Source: Leptospira saintgironsiae
GTDB lineage: Bacteria > Spirochaetota > Leptospiria > Leptospirales > Leptospiraceae
Assembly: GCF_002811765.1 (NCBI RefSeq)
Contig: NZ_NPDR01000003.1
Location: 124,001 to 188,000 of the forward strand
DNA length: 64,000 nt
Direction: 5' to 3'
Shown: positions 9,580-18,117 of the stretch, one piece after another
Position numbering within the stretch: position 1 is the first letter of the stretch
Layout of the letters: the number at the start of each line of letters is the position of its first letter
The notes under the pieces: model-generated
Databases searched by the model: none
The model's input: the letters and a program-made list of their open reading frames with translations, nothing else
Told to the model about the DNA's origin: nothing
Program-made: the position numbers and the translations under genes

Positions 9580-10116
9580 TTAACGTGTAAATCTTTCGGT
9601 GAGTAATTCGACTCTTTTGCGTAAAACTTTCGTTTTTGGAAGGTCCGCAGAAAGTCCTTCTAAAGCCAGGAAGAACACTTTAGCGCTTTCTTTGTCTCCT
9701 AATATCTGTTCTGTGAATTTGATAATTTGGCGCTCATATTTTTGAGTACTCTTTGGAGATAATTTAGAACAGGTTTCATAAAACTCTGAGGTCTTAGGCT
9801 TTCCTTCTATTTTTGCCCAAGGTTCTATTAGTATCAGTTCACAAACCCGCAGAAGTTTTTGTTTGGGAGAAATATTCTGGCTTAAAACCTTCTCCGCTTC
9901 TTCGTAACTTCCCTCTAAAGTATAATCGAAAATCCCTTCGTAAAGATCCTCTTTACTTTTAAATTTTAAATATAGAAGAGGCCGAGATAAATTCGCCTGC
10001 TTAGCGATATCATCCATAGAGGTTTTGGAATACCCGAATTGAAGAAAACAATATAAGGCGGCATCTAAAATTTCCTTTTTTCTCTCCTCGTCCACTAGGT
10101 TTGCCTTTCGAGTCAT
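9580..10116 (-). CDS. TetR-family transcription regulator
   Basis: 178 residues from the ATG at 10116; a TTG at 10131 would add five residues but lies inside a candidate operator, so I prefer the ATG. The N-terminal helix-turn-helix is classical (KTSMDDIAKQANLSRPLLYLKF). The C-terminal part is helical with no recognisable ligand signature, as usual in this family. It is divergent from the metallo-hydrolase gene at 10268, and the shared region holds two identical-geometry inverted repeats. By family habit it should repress itself and the divergent hydrolase/epimerase pair and release on binding a small hydrophobic ligand; the ligand is unknown. Confidence 0.85.
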   Translation of the reverse strand: MTRKANLVDEERKKEILDAALYCFLQFGYSKTSMDDIAKQANLSRPLLYLKFKSKEDLYEGIFDYTLEGSYEEAEKVLSQNISPKQKLLRVCELILIEPWAKIEGKPKTSEFYETCSKLSPKSTQKYERQIIKFTEQILGDKESAKVFFLALEGLSADLPKTKVLRKRVELLTERFTR

Positions 10117-10124
10117 AAGATTAT

Positions 10125-10150
10125 TTGACAAATTTATAAAAAAATGTCAA
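10125..10150. promoter_or_regulatory. Candidate TetR operator, site 1
   Basis: TTGACA (10125-10130), 14-base spacer, TGTCAA (10145-10150). The minus-strand arm can also serve as a -35 hexamer for the tetR gene. The same layout recurs at 10179-10204. Confidence 0.5.
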
Positions 10151-10178
10151 CTTTATCTGGATTCCCAGGTCTGAAAAA

Positions 10179-10204
10179 TTGACAAATTAGATTTAAATTG
10201 TCAA
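10179..10204. promoter_or_regulatory. Candidate TetR operator, site 2
   Basis: TTGACA (10179-10184), 14-base spacer, TGTCAA (10199-10204), exactly the arms and spacing of site 1. It precedes the hydrolase start by about 64 bases, and its left arm may be the -35 hexamer of that promoter. Confidence 0.5.
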
Positions 10205-10267
10205 AATGTAAGAATATCATCTATCCGAGACCCGAGTAGATCCATTCTTAAAGAGGAAATAGTAAAA

Positions 10268-11437
10268 ATGAAGAAGGTTCACAGTTCTCGAAAATGGCTC
10301 TTCCCAGTCCTGGTCTTAGTTTTGGGAGCGTCGTTTTTTTATACCTGCCAAGCTCTGGGTAAAAAGGCAGAAGGAGAAAGGCTGATCAGAATGCAGAGTT
10401 CTCCACAATGGAAAGAAGGACAATTTGTAAATCCTCAACCTTTGATTAACGATTTCTGGATGGCATTAGGTAGTATGTTCCGACAAAGCGCGGATGTAAG
10501 CCCTAAGGATCCCGTTCCTGTTGTTTATGTGGAAAAATCAAGATTTTCTAAATTACCAGAGTCTGGTTTAAGGGTTACTTGGTTTGGACATTCTTCTACT
10601 TTGATAGAATTAGATGGAGTTAGGATTTTGACTGATCCTGTTTGGTCTGATAGAACTTCTCCTTCTTCCTGGATCGGTCCTAAAAGATGGTATCCACCTT
10701 TGATTTCTTTGGAAGATCTTCCTGAAATCGATTTAGTATTAATTTCTCATGATCATTATGATCATATGGATTTGGGAACCATTTCTAAATTGAAAGATAG
10801 AAACATATTATTTGTAGTTCCACTTGGACTCGGAGCAAATCTTTCTTATTGGGGAGTTCCTACTGAAAAAATTATAGAGATGGATTGGTGGGAAACTAAG
10901 AAGATCAAAAATTTGGAAATAGTAAGCACTCCTGCAAGACATGCATCCGGTAGATATCTTTTGGATAATGATGAAAAACTTTGGTCCAGTTATGCTCTAC
11001 TTGGACCTAAACATAGAATTTATTTTTCAGGAGATACAGGTTTATTCCCTAAGATGAAAGAGATAGGAGAAAAATACGGACCTTTTGATCTAACTATGAT
11101 AGAAACAGGTCAGTATAACCAAGCTTGGCCAGACTGGCATATTGGGCCGGAACAAGCGGTGATTGCTCATACACAACTCAAAGGTAAGGTTCTTCTTCCT
11201 ATTCATTGGGGATTATTTGCTCTTGCTTCCCATGGATGGACAGAACCAATCGAAAGAGTTTTAGAAAAATCTAAAGAACTCGGGGTAACTGTGATCACTC
11301 CTAAACCAGGAGAAAGTGCAGAACCGGGTTTACAAAAAGATTATATTGTTTGGTGGCCTAAACTTCCTTTTAATTCCGCCAAAGAAGATCCAATTCTTTC
11401 CAGCCAACTGGAAGAAAATACAGCGAGTGCGAGGTAG
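10268..11437 (+). CDS. Metallo-beta-lactamase-fold hydrolase, NAPE-PLD/UlaG-like
   Basis: 389 residues. An N-terminal hydrophobic anchor (about 10-26) is followed by a metallo-beta-lactamase fold. The metal motif is H161-x-H163-x-D165-H166 (ISHDHYDH), with further ligand segments PARHASGR, YFSGDTGLF and IHWGLFALASHGW. The pattern HSSTLIELDG near residue 108 and LTDPVWSDR near 121 are typical of the N-acyl-phosphatidylethanolamine phospholipase D-like branch, so a phospholipid or other ester/phosphodiester substrate is plausible. The ribosome site AGAGGAAA lies before the ATG. Cys27 might be a lipobox cysteine but the preceding Thr is unusual. It is followed after 4 bases by an epimerase-like gene, and both are probably controlled by the divergent TetR regulator. 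Confidence 0.8.
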   Translation: MKKVHSSRKWLFPVLVLVLGASFFYTCQALGKKAEGERLIRMQSSPQWKEGQFVNPQPLINDFWMALGSMFRQSADVSPKDPVPVVYVEKSRFSKLPESGLRVTWFGHSSTLIELDGVRILTDPVWSDRTSPSSWIGPKRWYPPLISLEDLPEIDLVLISHDHYDHMDLGTISKLKDRNILFVVPLGLGANLSYWGVPTEKIIEMDWWETKKIKNLEIVSTPARHASGRYLLDNDEKLWSSYALLGPKHRIYFSGDTGLFPKMKEIGEKYGPFDLTMIETGQYNQAWPDWHIGPEQAVIAHTQLKGKVLLPIHWGLFALASHGWTEPIERVLEKSKELGVTVITPKPGESAEPGLQKDYIVWWPKLPFNSAKEDPILSSQLEENTASAR

Positions 11438-11441
11438 TCAT

Positions 11442-12104
11442 ATGAAATTAAGAGTAATTATCACAGGTTCCACTGGAATGGTGGGAGAAGGTGTTCTGCT
11501 AGAATGTTTAGAAGATCCGAATGTAGAAAAGATACTTCTTTTAAATAGAAAACCTTATGGTATTTCTCATCCAAAGGTGGAGGAAGTCCTACATTCTGAT
11601 TTTTCAGATATTTCCCTGGTTAAGGATAAATTAAAAGGATATAATGCCTGCTTTTTCTGCTCAGGAGTTTCTTCCATAGGATTAAGTGAAGAAGAATTTT
11701 TTAAACTCACTCATACGTTAACTCTGCATGTGGCGAGCACTTTGGCTTCTTTAAATCCTAATATGGTTTTTTCTTATATTTCGGGCGCAGGAACAGATAG
11801 TACTGAAAAAGGAAAAACAATGTGGGCGAGGGTAAAAGGTAAAACGGAAAATGATCTATTAAAACTTCCTTTTGAGAAGGTATATAATTTCCGTCCAGGA
11901 TATATGCATCCAACTCCAGGAGCGAAAAATACTTTGTCTGCTTATAAGTATATTGGTTGGAGTTTTCCGATCCTAAGAACAATTTTCCCAAAACGTGTTT
12001 CTACTTTGAAACAGCTTGCTGTTGCAATGATCCATGCTAGCGAAAATGGTTATAGTAAGAATACTATAGAAGTACAGGATATTCTGGAGTTATCCAAATC
12101 CTAA
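11442..12104 (+). CDS. NAD(P)-binding SDR-like epimerase/reductase (atypical)
   Basis: 220 residues from the ATG at 11442, which has GAGG upstream; the frame is open further back into the hydrolase gene, but that part is out-of-frame overlap. The N-terminal Rossmann motif is clear (VIITGSTGMVGEGVLLECL), followed by LLNRKP and a YISGAGTDSTEKG stretch where atypical short-chain dehydrogenases keep a Ser; the following WARVKGKTENDL carries a Lys. The protein resembles the YfbK/oxidoreductase HTATIP2-like group of small NAD(P)-binding proteins. Substrate unknown. It starts 4 bases after the hydrolase and is most likely in the same TetR-controlled transcript. Confidence 0.75.
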   Translation: MKLRVIITGSTGMVGEGVLLECLEDPNVEKILLLNRKPYGISHPKVEEVLHSDFSDISLVKDKLKGYNACFFCSGVSSIGLSEEEFFKLTHTLTLHVASTLASLNPNMVFSYISGAGTDSTEKGKTMWARVKGKTENDLLKLPFEKVYNFRPGYMHPTPGAKNTLSAYKYIGWSFPILRTIFPKRVSTLKQLAVAMIHASENGYSKNTIEVQDILELSKS

Positions 12105-12158
12105 GGCCTTTTCAGTTTTTACTTGCAATTTTCCTGAAAATCTTCGGACTTCAAATGG

Positions 12159-13031
12159 ATGTCTAAGTCGGCCGAGAAAGTCCCTTTGATCCATTTGTCT
12201 GAAATTTCGGAGAATGTTAGGGATAAAATATTCTATGCAGGTAGGTTGGAAAACCTACCTCCTAGTTTTTCAGAATACGATAGTTCTCATAGACATTCCT
12301 ACTTTGCTGTTTTCTATTTTTCAGAAGGAAAAGGAACTCATAAGATCGATTTCCAGAATTTTGAAATAGAAAAGAATTCGATCTTCTTCTTAAAACCTGG
12401 ACAGGTGCATTCTTGGAAATTTCATAAAAAGCCAAAAGGATTCGCCTTAAAGATCAGCCCTGAATTCTTTCTAGAGCAAAATGAAAAGAATTCTGAACTT
12501 AGAAATTATCCTTTTTTTGGTTACGAACCAGGTTTATCCAAGATCGTATTAAGAAATCTTACTAAATTGAAAGCAGACTTTGGCAGATTGGTAGCCGAAT
12601 TTGAAGAAGGTTCTGAACCTAAGGTTCTATTTTTACTAAGCCAATTGATCTTATTGCAAATTAAAAAAGAATACGATACTTCTTCCGAATTATTTATAAA
12701 AAAAAATCGACCTGTTTCTGAATTCCAAAGTTTATTAGAAAAATATTTTTTGAAAGAAAGAGGAACTTCTTTTTATTCCAGAAGATTGGGGCTTGCTCCA
12801 AATACTTTAAATCGACTTTGTCAGAATATCTTGGGAAAATCTGCAAAGTCTGTCATACATGATAGAGTTTTACTGGAATGCAAAAGATTATTGATACATT
12901 CCGATCTGAATATCACTCAAATCTGTTTTGAATTGGGATTTTTGGATAATGCGTATTTCAGTAGATATTTCAAAAAACTGACAGGTCTTACACCTGAACA
13001 ATTCAGAGAGTCTGGACGAAAAACACAATAA
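12159..13031 (+). CDS. AraC-family regulator with cupin sensor domain
   Basis: 290 residues. The N-terminal half is a cupin-type ligand domain (YFAVFYFSEGKGTHKIDF, later LKPGQVHSWKF). The C-terminal half holds the two AraC helix-turn-helix units: RRLGLAPNTLNRLCQNILG and, in the second, ITQICFELGFLDNAYFSRYFKK with the usual LTGLTPEQFR ending. Such proteins usually activate a nearby gene in response to a small molecule. The next gene on the same strand, 83 bases away, encodes a DoxX protein and is the natural first target. Confidence 0.85.
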   Translation: MSKSAEKVPLIHLSEISENVRDKIFYAGRLENLPPSFSEYDSSHRHSYFAVFYFSEGKGTHKIDFQNFEIEKNSIFFLKPGQVHSWKFHKKPKGFALKISPEFFLEQNEKNSELRNYPFFGYEPGLSKIVLRNLTKLKADFGRLVAEFEEGSEPKVLFLLSQLILLQIKKEYDTSSELFIKKNRPVSEFQSLLEKYFLKERGTSFYSRRLGLAPNTLNRLCQNILGKSAKSVIHDRVLLECKRLLIHSDLNITQICFELGFLDNAYFSRYFKKLTGLTPEQFRESGRKTQ

Positions 13032-13114
13032 AATACATCTTTCGTCCATTTACTTTCCTTAAACAATTTCTTATTCTTCTTTATGGGTTTTAGGATCCAT
13101 ATTAGGAGATTTTA

Positions 13115-13558
13115 ATGTTAGAAAGGTTTTTTGCGACCGATTCAAATTTACTTTTTACGGTAGCTAGATTGGTTTTAGGGATTGTAATGCTACCTCATGG
13201 AGCTCAAAAATTATTGGGATGGTTTGGAGGACATGGTTGGAGTTCCACTCTTGGTTTTTTTTCTTCTCAAGGAATTCCTACAATCATCGGTGTTCTTGTG
13301 ATCTTGGCAGAATCTTTTGGAGCCTTAGGTTTAATTTTAGGATTTTGTACTAAATTATCCGCTTTCGGAATTGGTATCACAATGCTCGGTGCTGCGATCT
13401 TCCAGAGACAAAATGGATTTTTTATGAATTGGTTTGGGAACCAAGGTGGAGAAGGTTATGAATACCATGTTTTAGCCATGGGACTTGCGTTTATTCTGGC
13501 ATTCTCAGGAGGAGGCGCTTATTCCTTGGATGGTATTTTATCTGAAAAATTGAAATAG
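13115..13558 (+). CDS. DoxX-family membrane protein
   Basis: 147 residues with four hydrophobic spans and the DoxX signature near the start (RLVLGIVMLPHGAQKLLGWF) followed by a Gly-rich loop (GGHGWSSTLGFF). DoxX proteins are small inner-membrane proteins linked to quinone or thiol redox stress; exact chemistry is uncertain. The ribosome site TAGGAG is well placed. It probably answers to the AraC regulator upstream, and ends at a strong hairpin. Confidence 0.85.
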   Translation: MLERFFATDSNLLFTVARLVLGIVMLPHGAQKLLGWFGGHGWSSTLGFFSSQGIPTIIGVLVILAESFGALGLILGFCTKLSAFGIGITMLGAAIFQRQNGFFMNWFGNQGGEGYEYHVLAMGLAFILAFSGGGAYSLDGILSEKLK

Positions 13559-13565
13559 TAAAAAC

Positions 13566-13599
13566 CGAGGGTTATTTTTTAATTTAAAAATAACCCTCG
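13566..13599 (+). terminator. Perfect 14-bp hairpin after doxX
   Basis: Arms 13566-13579 and 13586-13599 are perfect complements (CGAGGGTTATTTTT and its reverse complement) with a six-base loop. The A/T-rich inner stem provides the U-tract-like part; the shape allows termination in either direction. Confidence 0.7.
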
Positions 13600-13653
13600 T
13601 TCTTCGGTGAGATTTCCGAAAGCCACTGGGTTATAAGGAATTTCTCAAGGTCT

Positions 13654-15003
13654 ATGGAAAGCGAAGTTAGAATGAAAAAAGTTTTGGATAATATGCCTAT
13701 CCTTTTCTTTTCCTTGGATGAGAACCTTAGGCCTGTTTCCTGGAATTATGAATGTGAAAGAGTTTTAGGATTTTCTTCTGAAGAAATTCTGAACGATAAA
13801 ACATTCTCCTTTAAAAATCTCATCCAAGTGAAAGGAGAAGGGGAACCTTCTGGATTCAATCCTGAACTTTTAAACTCTGATTTTAAAAACTGGGAGTTAG
13901 ATCTACTCTCTAAAGAAGGAAAGTCCAAGTTAGTCTCTCTTTCCAATATTTCTTCTGAATTTCCTCTTTTTGGTTCTACAAATTGGTTTGTGGGTGTAGA
14001 TATCACAAGGACAAAGGAGATAGAAAGGGAATTAACAAGTTCTTTAAAAGAACTTTCTGATTTTCAAACTGCACTTAATGCTGTGTCCATTGTTGCGATC
14101 ACTGATAAAGCTGGAACGATCATTTATGTGAACCAGAACTTCTGCGATATCAGCGGGTATTCTAGAGACGAACTTTTAGGTCATAATCATCGTATCATCA
14201 ATTCGGGCTATCATCCTAAGGAATTTTTTACAGATCTTTGGAAGACAATCGCCAAAGGAAAAATTTGGCAAGGTGAAATTAAGAACAAGGCAAAAGACGG
14301 AAGGTATTATTGGGTGGATACAACCATCTCTCCTATCCTGGACAGAAATGGAAAGCCTTACCAATATCTTGCAATCCGAAACGATATCACAGAAAGAAAA
14401 GAAACAGAAGAGAAGGCAAGGCACGCAGAGAATAATCTGAAAATCCTGCAAGATAGGATGAGCCCTCATTTTCTTTTTAATACATTGAGTATTATCCATT
14501 CTTATTTACAAACAAATCCTGGGCTTGCGGATTCTGCGATACTAATGCTTGCAGATAATTATAGATTTCTAATGGACCAGGCGAATCAACAGCTTGTTCC
14601 TTTCGATATAGAATGGGAATTTATGGAAAATTATCTCCAACTTCTAAAACTTAGGTTTTCCGACTTCTTGGAGGTGGAATCTGAAAAATTGGGAAATTTT
14701 AAACAATGCCAGATACCTCCTTTAACTTTACAACCTCTTGTGGAAAATTCATATATCCATGGTTTAAGAGATAAGAAAGGAAAAGGAAAAATTATCGTAA
14801 AAGCTTCTATACAAGATGGAAAAACTCTGGTGACCATACGTGATAATGGAAAAGGATTAAGTGATGCAAATATTCATTCCAGAAGTATCGCAAACATCTC
14901 TGAACGTCTGAAATTTTATCTTTACGATTCCGAAGTGAAAATTGAAAATCATCCAGAGGGTGGCGCGATCGTCACGATCGGTTTTAAATCCGCGAAAAAT
15001 TAG
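13654..15003 (+). CDS. PAS-PAS sensor kinase of the LytS/YehU type
   Basis: 449 residues, no membrane spans. The first PAS domain covers about 8-115 (NMPILFFSLDENLRPVSWN, VLGFSSEEIL), the second about 135-245 (ALNAVSIVAITDKAGTIIY, YSRDELLGHNHRIIN) with a PAC tail (YLAIRNDITERK). The His_kinase (LytS-type) region starts near 268 with DRMSPHFLFNTLSIIHSYL, where the His after Pro is the expected phosphorylation site. The C-terminal ATP-binding fold has the N-box QPLVENSYIHGL and the G-box IRDNGKGLSDA. The response regulator follows 4 bases after the stop codon, so the two form a two-component pair. The second PAS resembles redox/flavin PAS domains, but cofactor use is inference. Confidence 0.88.
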   Translation: MESEVRMKKVLDNMPILFFSLDENLRPVSWNYECERVLGFSSEEILNDKTFSFKNLIQVKGEGEPSGFNPELLNSDFKNWELDLLSKEGKSKLVSLSNISSEFPLFGSTNWFVGVDITRTKEIERELTSSLKELSDFQTALNAVSIVAITDKAGTIIYVNQNFCDISGYSRDELLGHNHRIINSGYHPKEFFTDLWKTIAKGKIWQGEIKNKAKDGRYYWVDTTISPILDRNGKPYQYLAIRNDITERKETEEKARHAENNLKILQDRMSPHFLFNTLSIIHSYLQTNPGLADSAILMLADNYRFLMDQANQQLVPFDIEWEFMENYLQLLKLRFSDFLEVESEKLGNFKQCQIPPLTLQPLVENSYIHGLRDKKGKGKIIVKASIQDGKTLVTIRDNGKGLSDANIHSRSIANISERLKFYLYDSEVKIENHPEGGAIVTIGFKSAKN

Positions 15004-15007
15004 TACG

Positions 15008-15730
15008 ATGACAGAATGGAAAACATTAATTGTCGAGGACGAGGCGCCTACTAGGGAGCTACTCGTAAATTATTGTTTAGCTCGTCCTGAATTAAAATTA
15101 GTAAAAGTCGCAAAAGATGGAGAAGAGGCTTTAGAATATCTCCAGAATGAAGAGTTTCATCTTGCATTTTTGGACATCAATCTTCCCATTCTTTCCGGTT
15201 TAGATATTTTAGAAAGACTGGAAAATCCACCTTATATTATTTTTATTACTGCTTTAAGAGATAAAGCAATTGAGGCTTTCGAATTCGGCGTCATTGATTA
15301 TCTACTCAAACCATTTTCTAAAGAAAGATTTTTTAAGGCAGTGGATCGTGCCCTGGAAATTTTAGGGAATGAAGCTGACAAACCTTCCAAGAATGTTTTT
15401 AACGAACATGGGCTTTTTATTTTAGAAAAGGAAAATCATTTTCTTATTCCTTATGGAGAGATCATTTATATTTCTTCCAGAGATAATTTCAGTGTGGTCC
15501 ATACTGAAAAAAGACAGTATGTTACTTACAAATCCTTAAAAAGTCTGGAGCAAAAGCTTCCACCAAGTAAGTTTCTTCGAATCTACAAACAATATATAAT
15601 TAACCTGGAAAAGTTGTCTCATTTGCAAAGTGATAATATGGGGAATTATTCAGTTCATTTGAAGGACGAGGATGAAACACAACTTCCTGTAGGAAGAAAA
15701 TATATCTCCAAAATTAAAGAACTTCTTTAA
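15008..15730 (+). CDS. LytTR-family response regulator
   Basis: 240 residues from the ATG at 15008 (the frame is open further back but overlaps the kinase). The receiver domain spans about 1-120 with acidic pocket residues in IVEDEAPTRELL, phospho-acceptor Asp in LAFLDINLPILSGLD, and Lys in DYLLKPFSKERF. The C-terminal LytTR DNA-binding domain spans about 135-240 (YISSRDNFSVVHT ... FLRIYKQYIINLEKL ... LPVGRKYISKIKE). LytTR regulators bind pairs of direct repeats near promoters. It is the cognate partner of the kinase immediately upstream. Confidence 0.9.
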   Translation: MTEWKTLIVEDEAPTRELLVNYCLARPELKLVKVAKDGEEALEYLQNEEFHLAFLDINLPILSGLDILERLENPPYIIFITALRDKAIEAFEFGVIDYLLKPFSKERFFKAVDRALEILGNEADKPSKNVFNEHGLFILEKENHFLIPYGEIIYISSRDNFSVVHTEKRQYVTYKSLKSLEQKLPPSKFLRIYKQYIINLEKLSHLQSDNMGNYSVHLKDEDETQLPVGRKYISKIKELL

Positions 15731-15865
15731 TTTCCCCCTGTGATTTTGCCGTTTAATAACGGATTTCCCCGTATCCCATCCTGACCATTGACTTAAGAAA
15801 GAAATTTACTTATCCTTCTTCTTTCCTGAAACCCGGAAAGAATTACGCCCAAAGGAGAAGGTAAC

Positions 15866-17254
15866 GTGGAGAACCAGAAAGAGGATCATCTCGCTAGTTT
15901 ACGATTTTTAGGAGGAGTTGGGACTGTTACCGGTTCTAAATATCTTATAAAAGCATTCGGTAAAACAATCCTGATCGATTGTGGACTTTTCCAAGGAGAG
16001 AAAAAATTAAGACTTCTAAACTGGGACTCTGACCAATTTTTTCCAGCGGAAATTGATCATATTCTTCTTACTCATGGACATTTGGATCATTGCGGATATT
16101 TGCCGAGAGTAGTCAAAAAAGGATTTAGAGGAAAAATATTAGGTACAAAACCTACATTAGACGTATCTAATGTAGTTCTAAAGGATAGCGCAAAACTACA
16201 AGAAGAAGATGCCGAACTTGCAAATTCAGGGGGATATTCTAAACATAAACCCGCTTTTCCTTTGTATGATAGTGATGATGCAGAAAAGACGATTAAGCTA
16301 TTTCAAGCGGTAGAGATTGGAGAATGGGTGGACCTGGAACAAAGTATTAAATTTCGTTTCAGGTATAATGGCCATATTCTGGGAGCAAGCTTCATTGAAT
16401 TGAAGATCGGAAATAAGACGCTTATTTTTTCAGGAGATATAGGTAGAGATGATGATCCTCTTTTGTTTCCTCCTGAAAAGCCTGAAGAAGGAGATTTTAT
16501 TCTAATAGAATCCACTTATGGAAATCGTATTCACAGAGGAAATCCGATCAAACGTTTGGCCCAGTTGATCCATGAATTTTCCACTTCTAAAGGAACTATT
16601 GTAATTCCATGTTTTGCTGTAGAGAGAATTCAAGCGGTCATGTATCTGATCTGGAAACTCATGAAAGATGGTGAGATTCCAAATATTCCGGTCTATATGG
16701 ATTCTCCTATGGGATCTAAAGTTTTAGATTTATTTAATATTTATGGAAGTGAATGGCATAAACTAAAAGAAGATGAGTTAGCCGAACTCAAAGAAGATAT
16801 ATTCTGCATCACTGACTCTTCCGAGACCAAAAAAATCGCGAACAAAAGAGGTCCTAAAATTGTGATCGCTGGGAGCGGAATGGCTACAGGCGGCAGGGTG
16901 CTTTCTTATTTGGAACATTCTTTAGGAGATCCTAACTCTTTAGTTTTATTTGTAGGTTACCAAGCAAAAGAAACAAGAGGTAATAAACTACTAAGAGGTG
17001 ATACAGAGATCAAGATCCGAGGTAAATATCATGAAGTTAGATGTGATGTTCAGAATATAGACGGACTATCCGCCCATGCCGACCAAACTGAACTTATAAA
17101 TTGGTTATCCAAGATCAAAACCCCGCCAAAGGAAGTTTTCATAGTGCATGGAGAAGAAGACGCAAGTAGGACTTTGGGAAATCGGATCCGCAAGGAATAC
17201 GCCTGGGAAACAAGGATCCCGGTAATGGGAGAAGTTTTTGAATTCGAGGTATAA
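15866..17254 (+). CDS. MBL-fold beta-CASP ribonuclease/RNA-processing exonuclease
   Basis: 462 residues beginning at a GTG with a strong AAGGAGAAGG ribosome site. The metallo-beta-lactamase part has H70-x-H72-x-D74-H75 (LLTHGHLDHCGYLP), the later GHILGAS and FSGDIGRDDDP metal segments, and ESTYGNRIHR. The beta-CASP insertion contains the GSGMATGGRVLSYL segment, and the last motif is the SAHADQTEL histidine with the final HGEEDA. This arrangement is that of CPSF73-like/YsgI-type RNA-cleaving proteins widely found in bacteria. It stands alone; a 140-base gap with a promoter separates it from the Crp/Fnr gene. Confidence 0.88.
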   Translation: MENQKEDHLASLRFLGGVGTVTGSKYLIKAFGKTILIDCGLFQGEKKLRLLNWDSDQFFPAEIDHILLTHGHLDHCGYLPRVVKKGFRGKILGTKPTLDVSNVVLKDSAKLQEEDAELANSGGYSKHKPAFPLYDSDDAEKTIKLFQAVEIGEWVDLEQSIKFRFRYNGHILGASFIELKIGNKTLIFSGDIGRDDDPLLFPPEKPEEGDFILIESTYGNRIHRGNPIKRLAQLIHEFSTSKGTIVIPCFAVERIQAVMYLIWKLMKDGEIPNIPVYMDSPMGSKVLDLFNIYGSEWHKLKEDELAELKEDIFCITDSSETKKIANKRGPKIVIAGSGMATGGRVLSYLEHSLGDPNSLVLFVGYQAKETRGNKLLRGDTEIKIRGKYHEVRCDVQNIDGLSAHADQTELINWLSKIKTPPKEVFIVHGEEDASRTLGNRIRKEYAWETRIPVMGEVFEFEV

Positions 17255-17333
17255 TCCTTGGGTTGGTGCTTGGAATTTTCACCCTGGAAATCCGCAGGAA
17301 ACCACCTCAATCGGTAGGATCTCCCACCGGCCC

Positions 17334-17362
17334 TTGACCTTTGCTTTATTCTCACGTATGGT
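17334..17362 (+). promoter_or_regulatory. Sigma-70-type promoter of the Crp/Fnr gene
   Basis: TTGACC (17334-17339), 17-base spacer, TATGGT (17357-17362). Transcription would start near 17369, giving a leader of about 26 bases with AAGGGA before the ATG at 17395. Confidence 0.6.
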
Positions 17363-17394
17363 AAATACATCGAGATATAAAAGGGACGTAAAAC

Positions 17395-18075
17395 ATGACC
17401 AGCGCAGTAAAAATCGAAACTGAAACAAACCGAGTTTTACCAAGAGAGATTTTTCAAAAAGAAAATCTTCTCCACCACCATGAACTTAATTTTACCCGTA
17501 GGAAAATTTCCAAAGGAGAGATCTTATTCTCTCAAGGAGAGCAGGCCAACGGATTTTATATAGTCGAGACCGGTTCCATCAGATCTTATAGAACTTCAGG
17601 TTCCGGAGAAAAACAACATACATTCAGAATTTATCATCCAGGCAACTGGGTTGGGATCAGGGATGCGGCAATCGGAGGAAATTATCTTCACCATGCAGTT
17701 GCGCTTGTTGAATCAACAGTTCTATTCGTAGAAGAAGAAGAACTCCGCAGACTTTTAAACTCAGATTCTGAATTCCAAAATTCAGTATTCAGACAAGTTA
17801 CTATTGAAGCGGTAGAATCTGAAAATAAGATTTATTCTTTAGGAACTCGTCAGGTTCACGCAAAACTTTCAGAATTTTTACTACAATTATCAGAATCCCA
17901 AGACTCGGAGGAAGATCTTCCATTCACTCGTGAGATCATGGCATCCATGATTGGGGTGACTACAGAGACCTTGGTACGTGCCTTAGCTGATTTTAAAAGC
18001 AGAGGTTGGGTGGAAATAGACAAAAGAAAAATAGTGATCAAAAATGAAGAGGCTCTTCTTCGTTTGCTGGATTAA
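17395..18075 (+). CDS. Crp/Fnr-family transcription regulator without cysteines
   Basis: 226 residues. The cyclic-nucleotide-binding-like beta barrel covers about 28-145 (KGEILFSQGEQANGFYIVETGSI) and the winged helix-turn-helix about 165-226 (LPFTREIMASMIGVTTETLVRALADFKSRGWVE). There is not a single Cys, so it cannot hold the oxygen-sensing iron-sulfur cluster of true FNR; a redox, nucleotide, heme or nitric-oxide signal is possible. It lies at the far end of the cbb3 oxidase cluster, whose first gene has an FNR-like box upstream, so control of that cluster is a reasonable inference. A good promoter precedes it. Confidence 0.85.
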   Translation: MTSAVKIETETNRVLPREIFQKENLLHHHELNFTRRKISKGEILFSQGEQANGFYIVETGSIRSYRTSGSGEKQHTFRIYHPGNWVGIRDAAIGGNYLHHAVALVESTVLFVEEEELRRLLNSDSEFQNSVFRQVTIEAVESENKIYSLGTRQVHAKLSEFLLQLSESQDSEEDLPFTREIMASMIGVTTETLVRALADFKSRGWVEIDKRKIVIKNEEALLRLLD

Positions 18076-18117
18076 ACATCCGAACCATTTCTAAATCGAA
18101 AATTAAAGTTTTATAAA

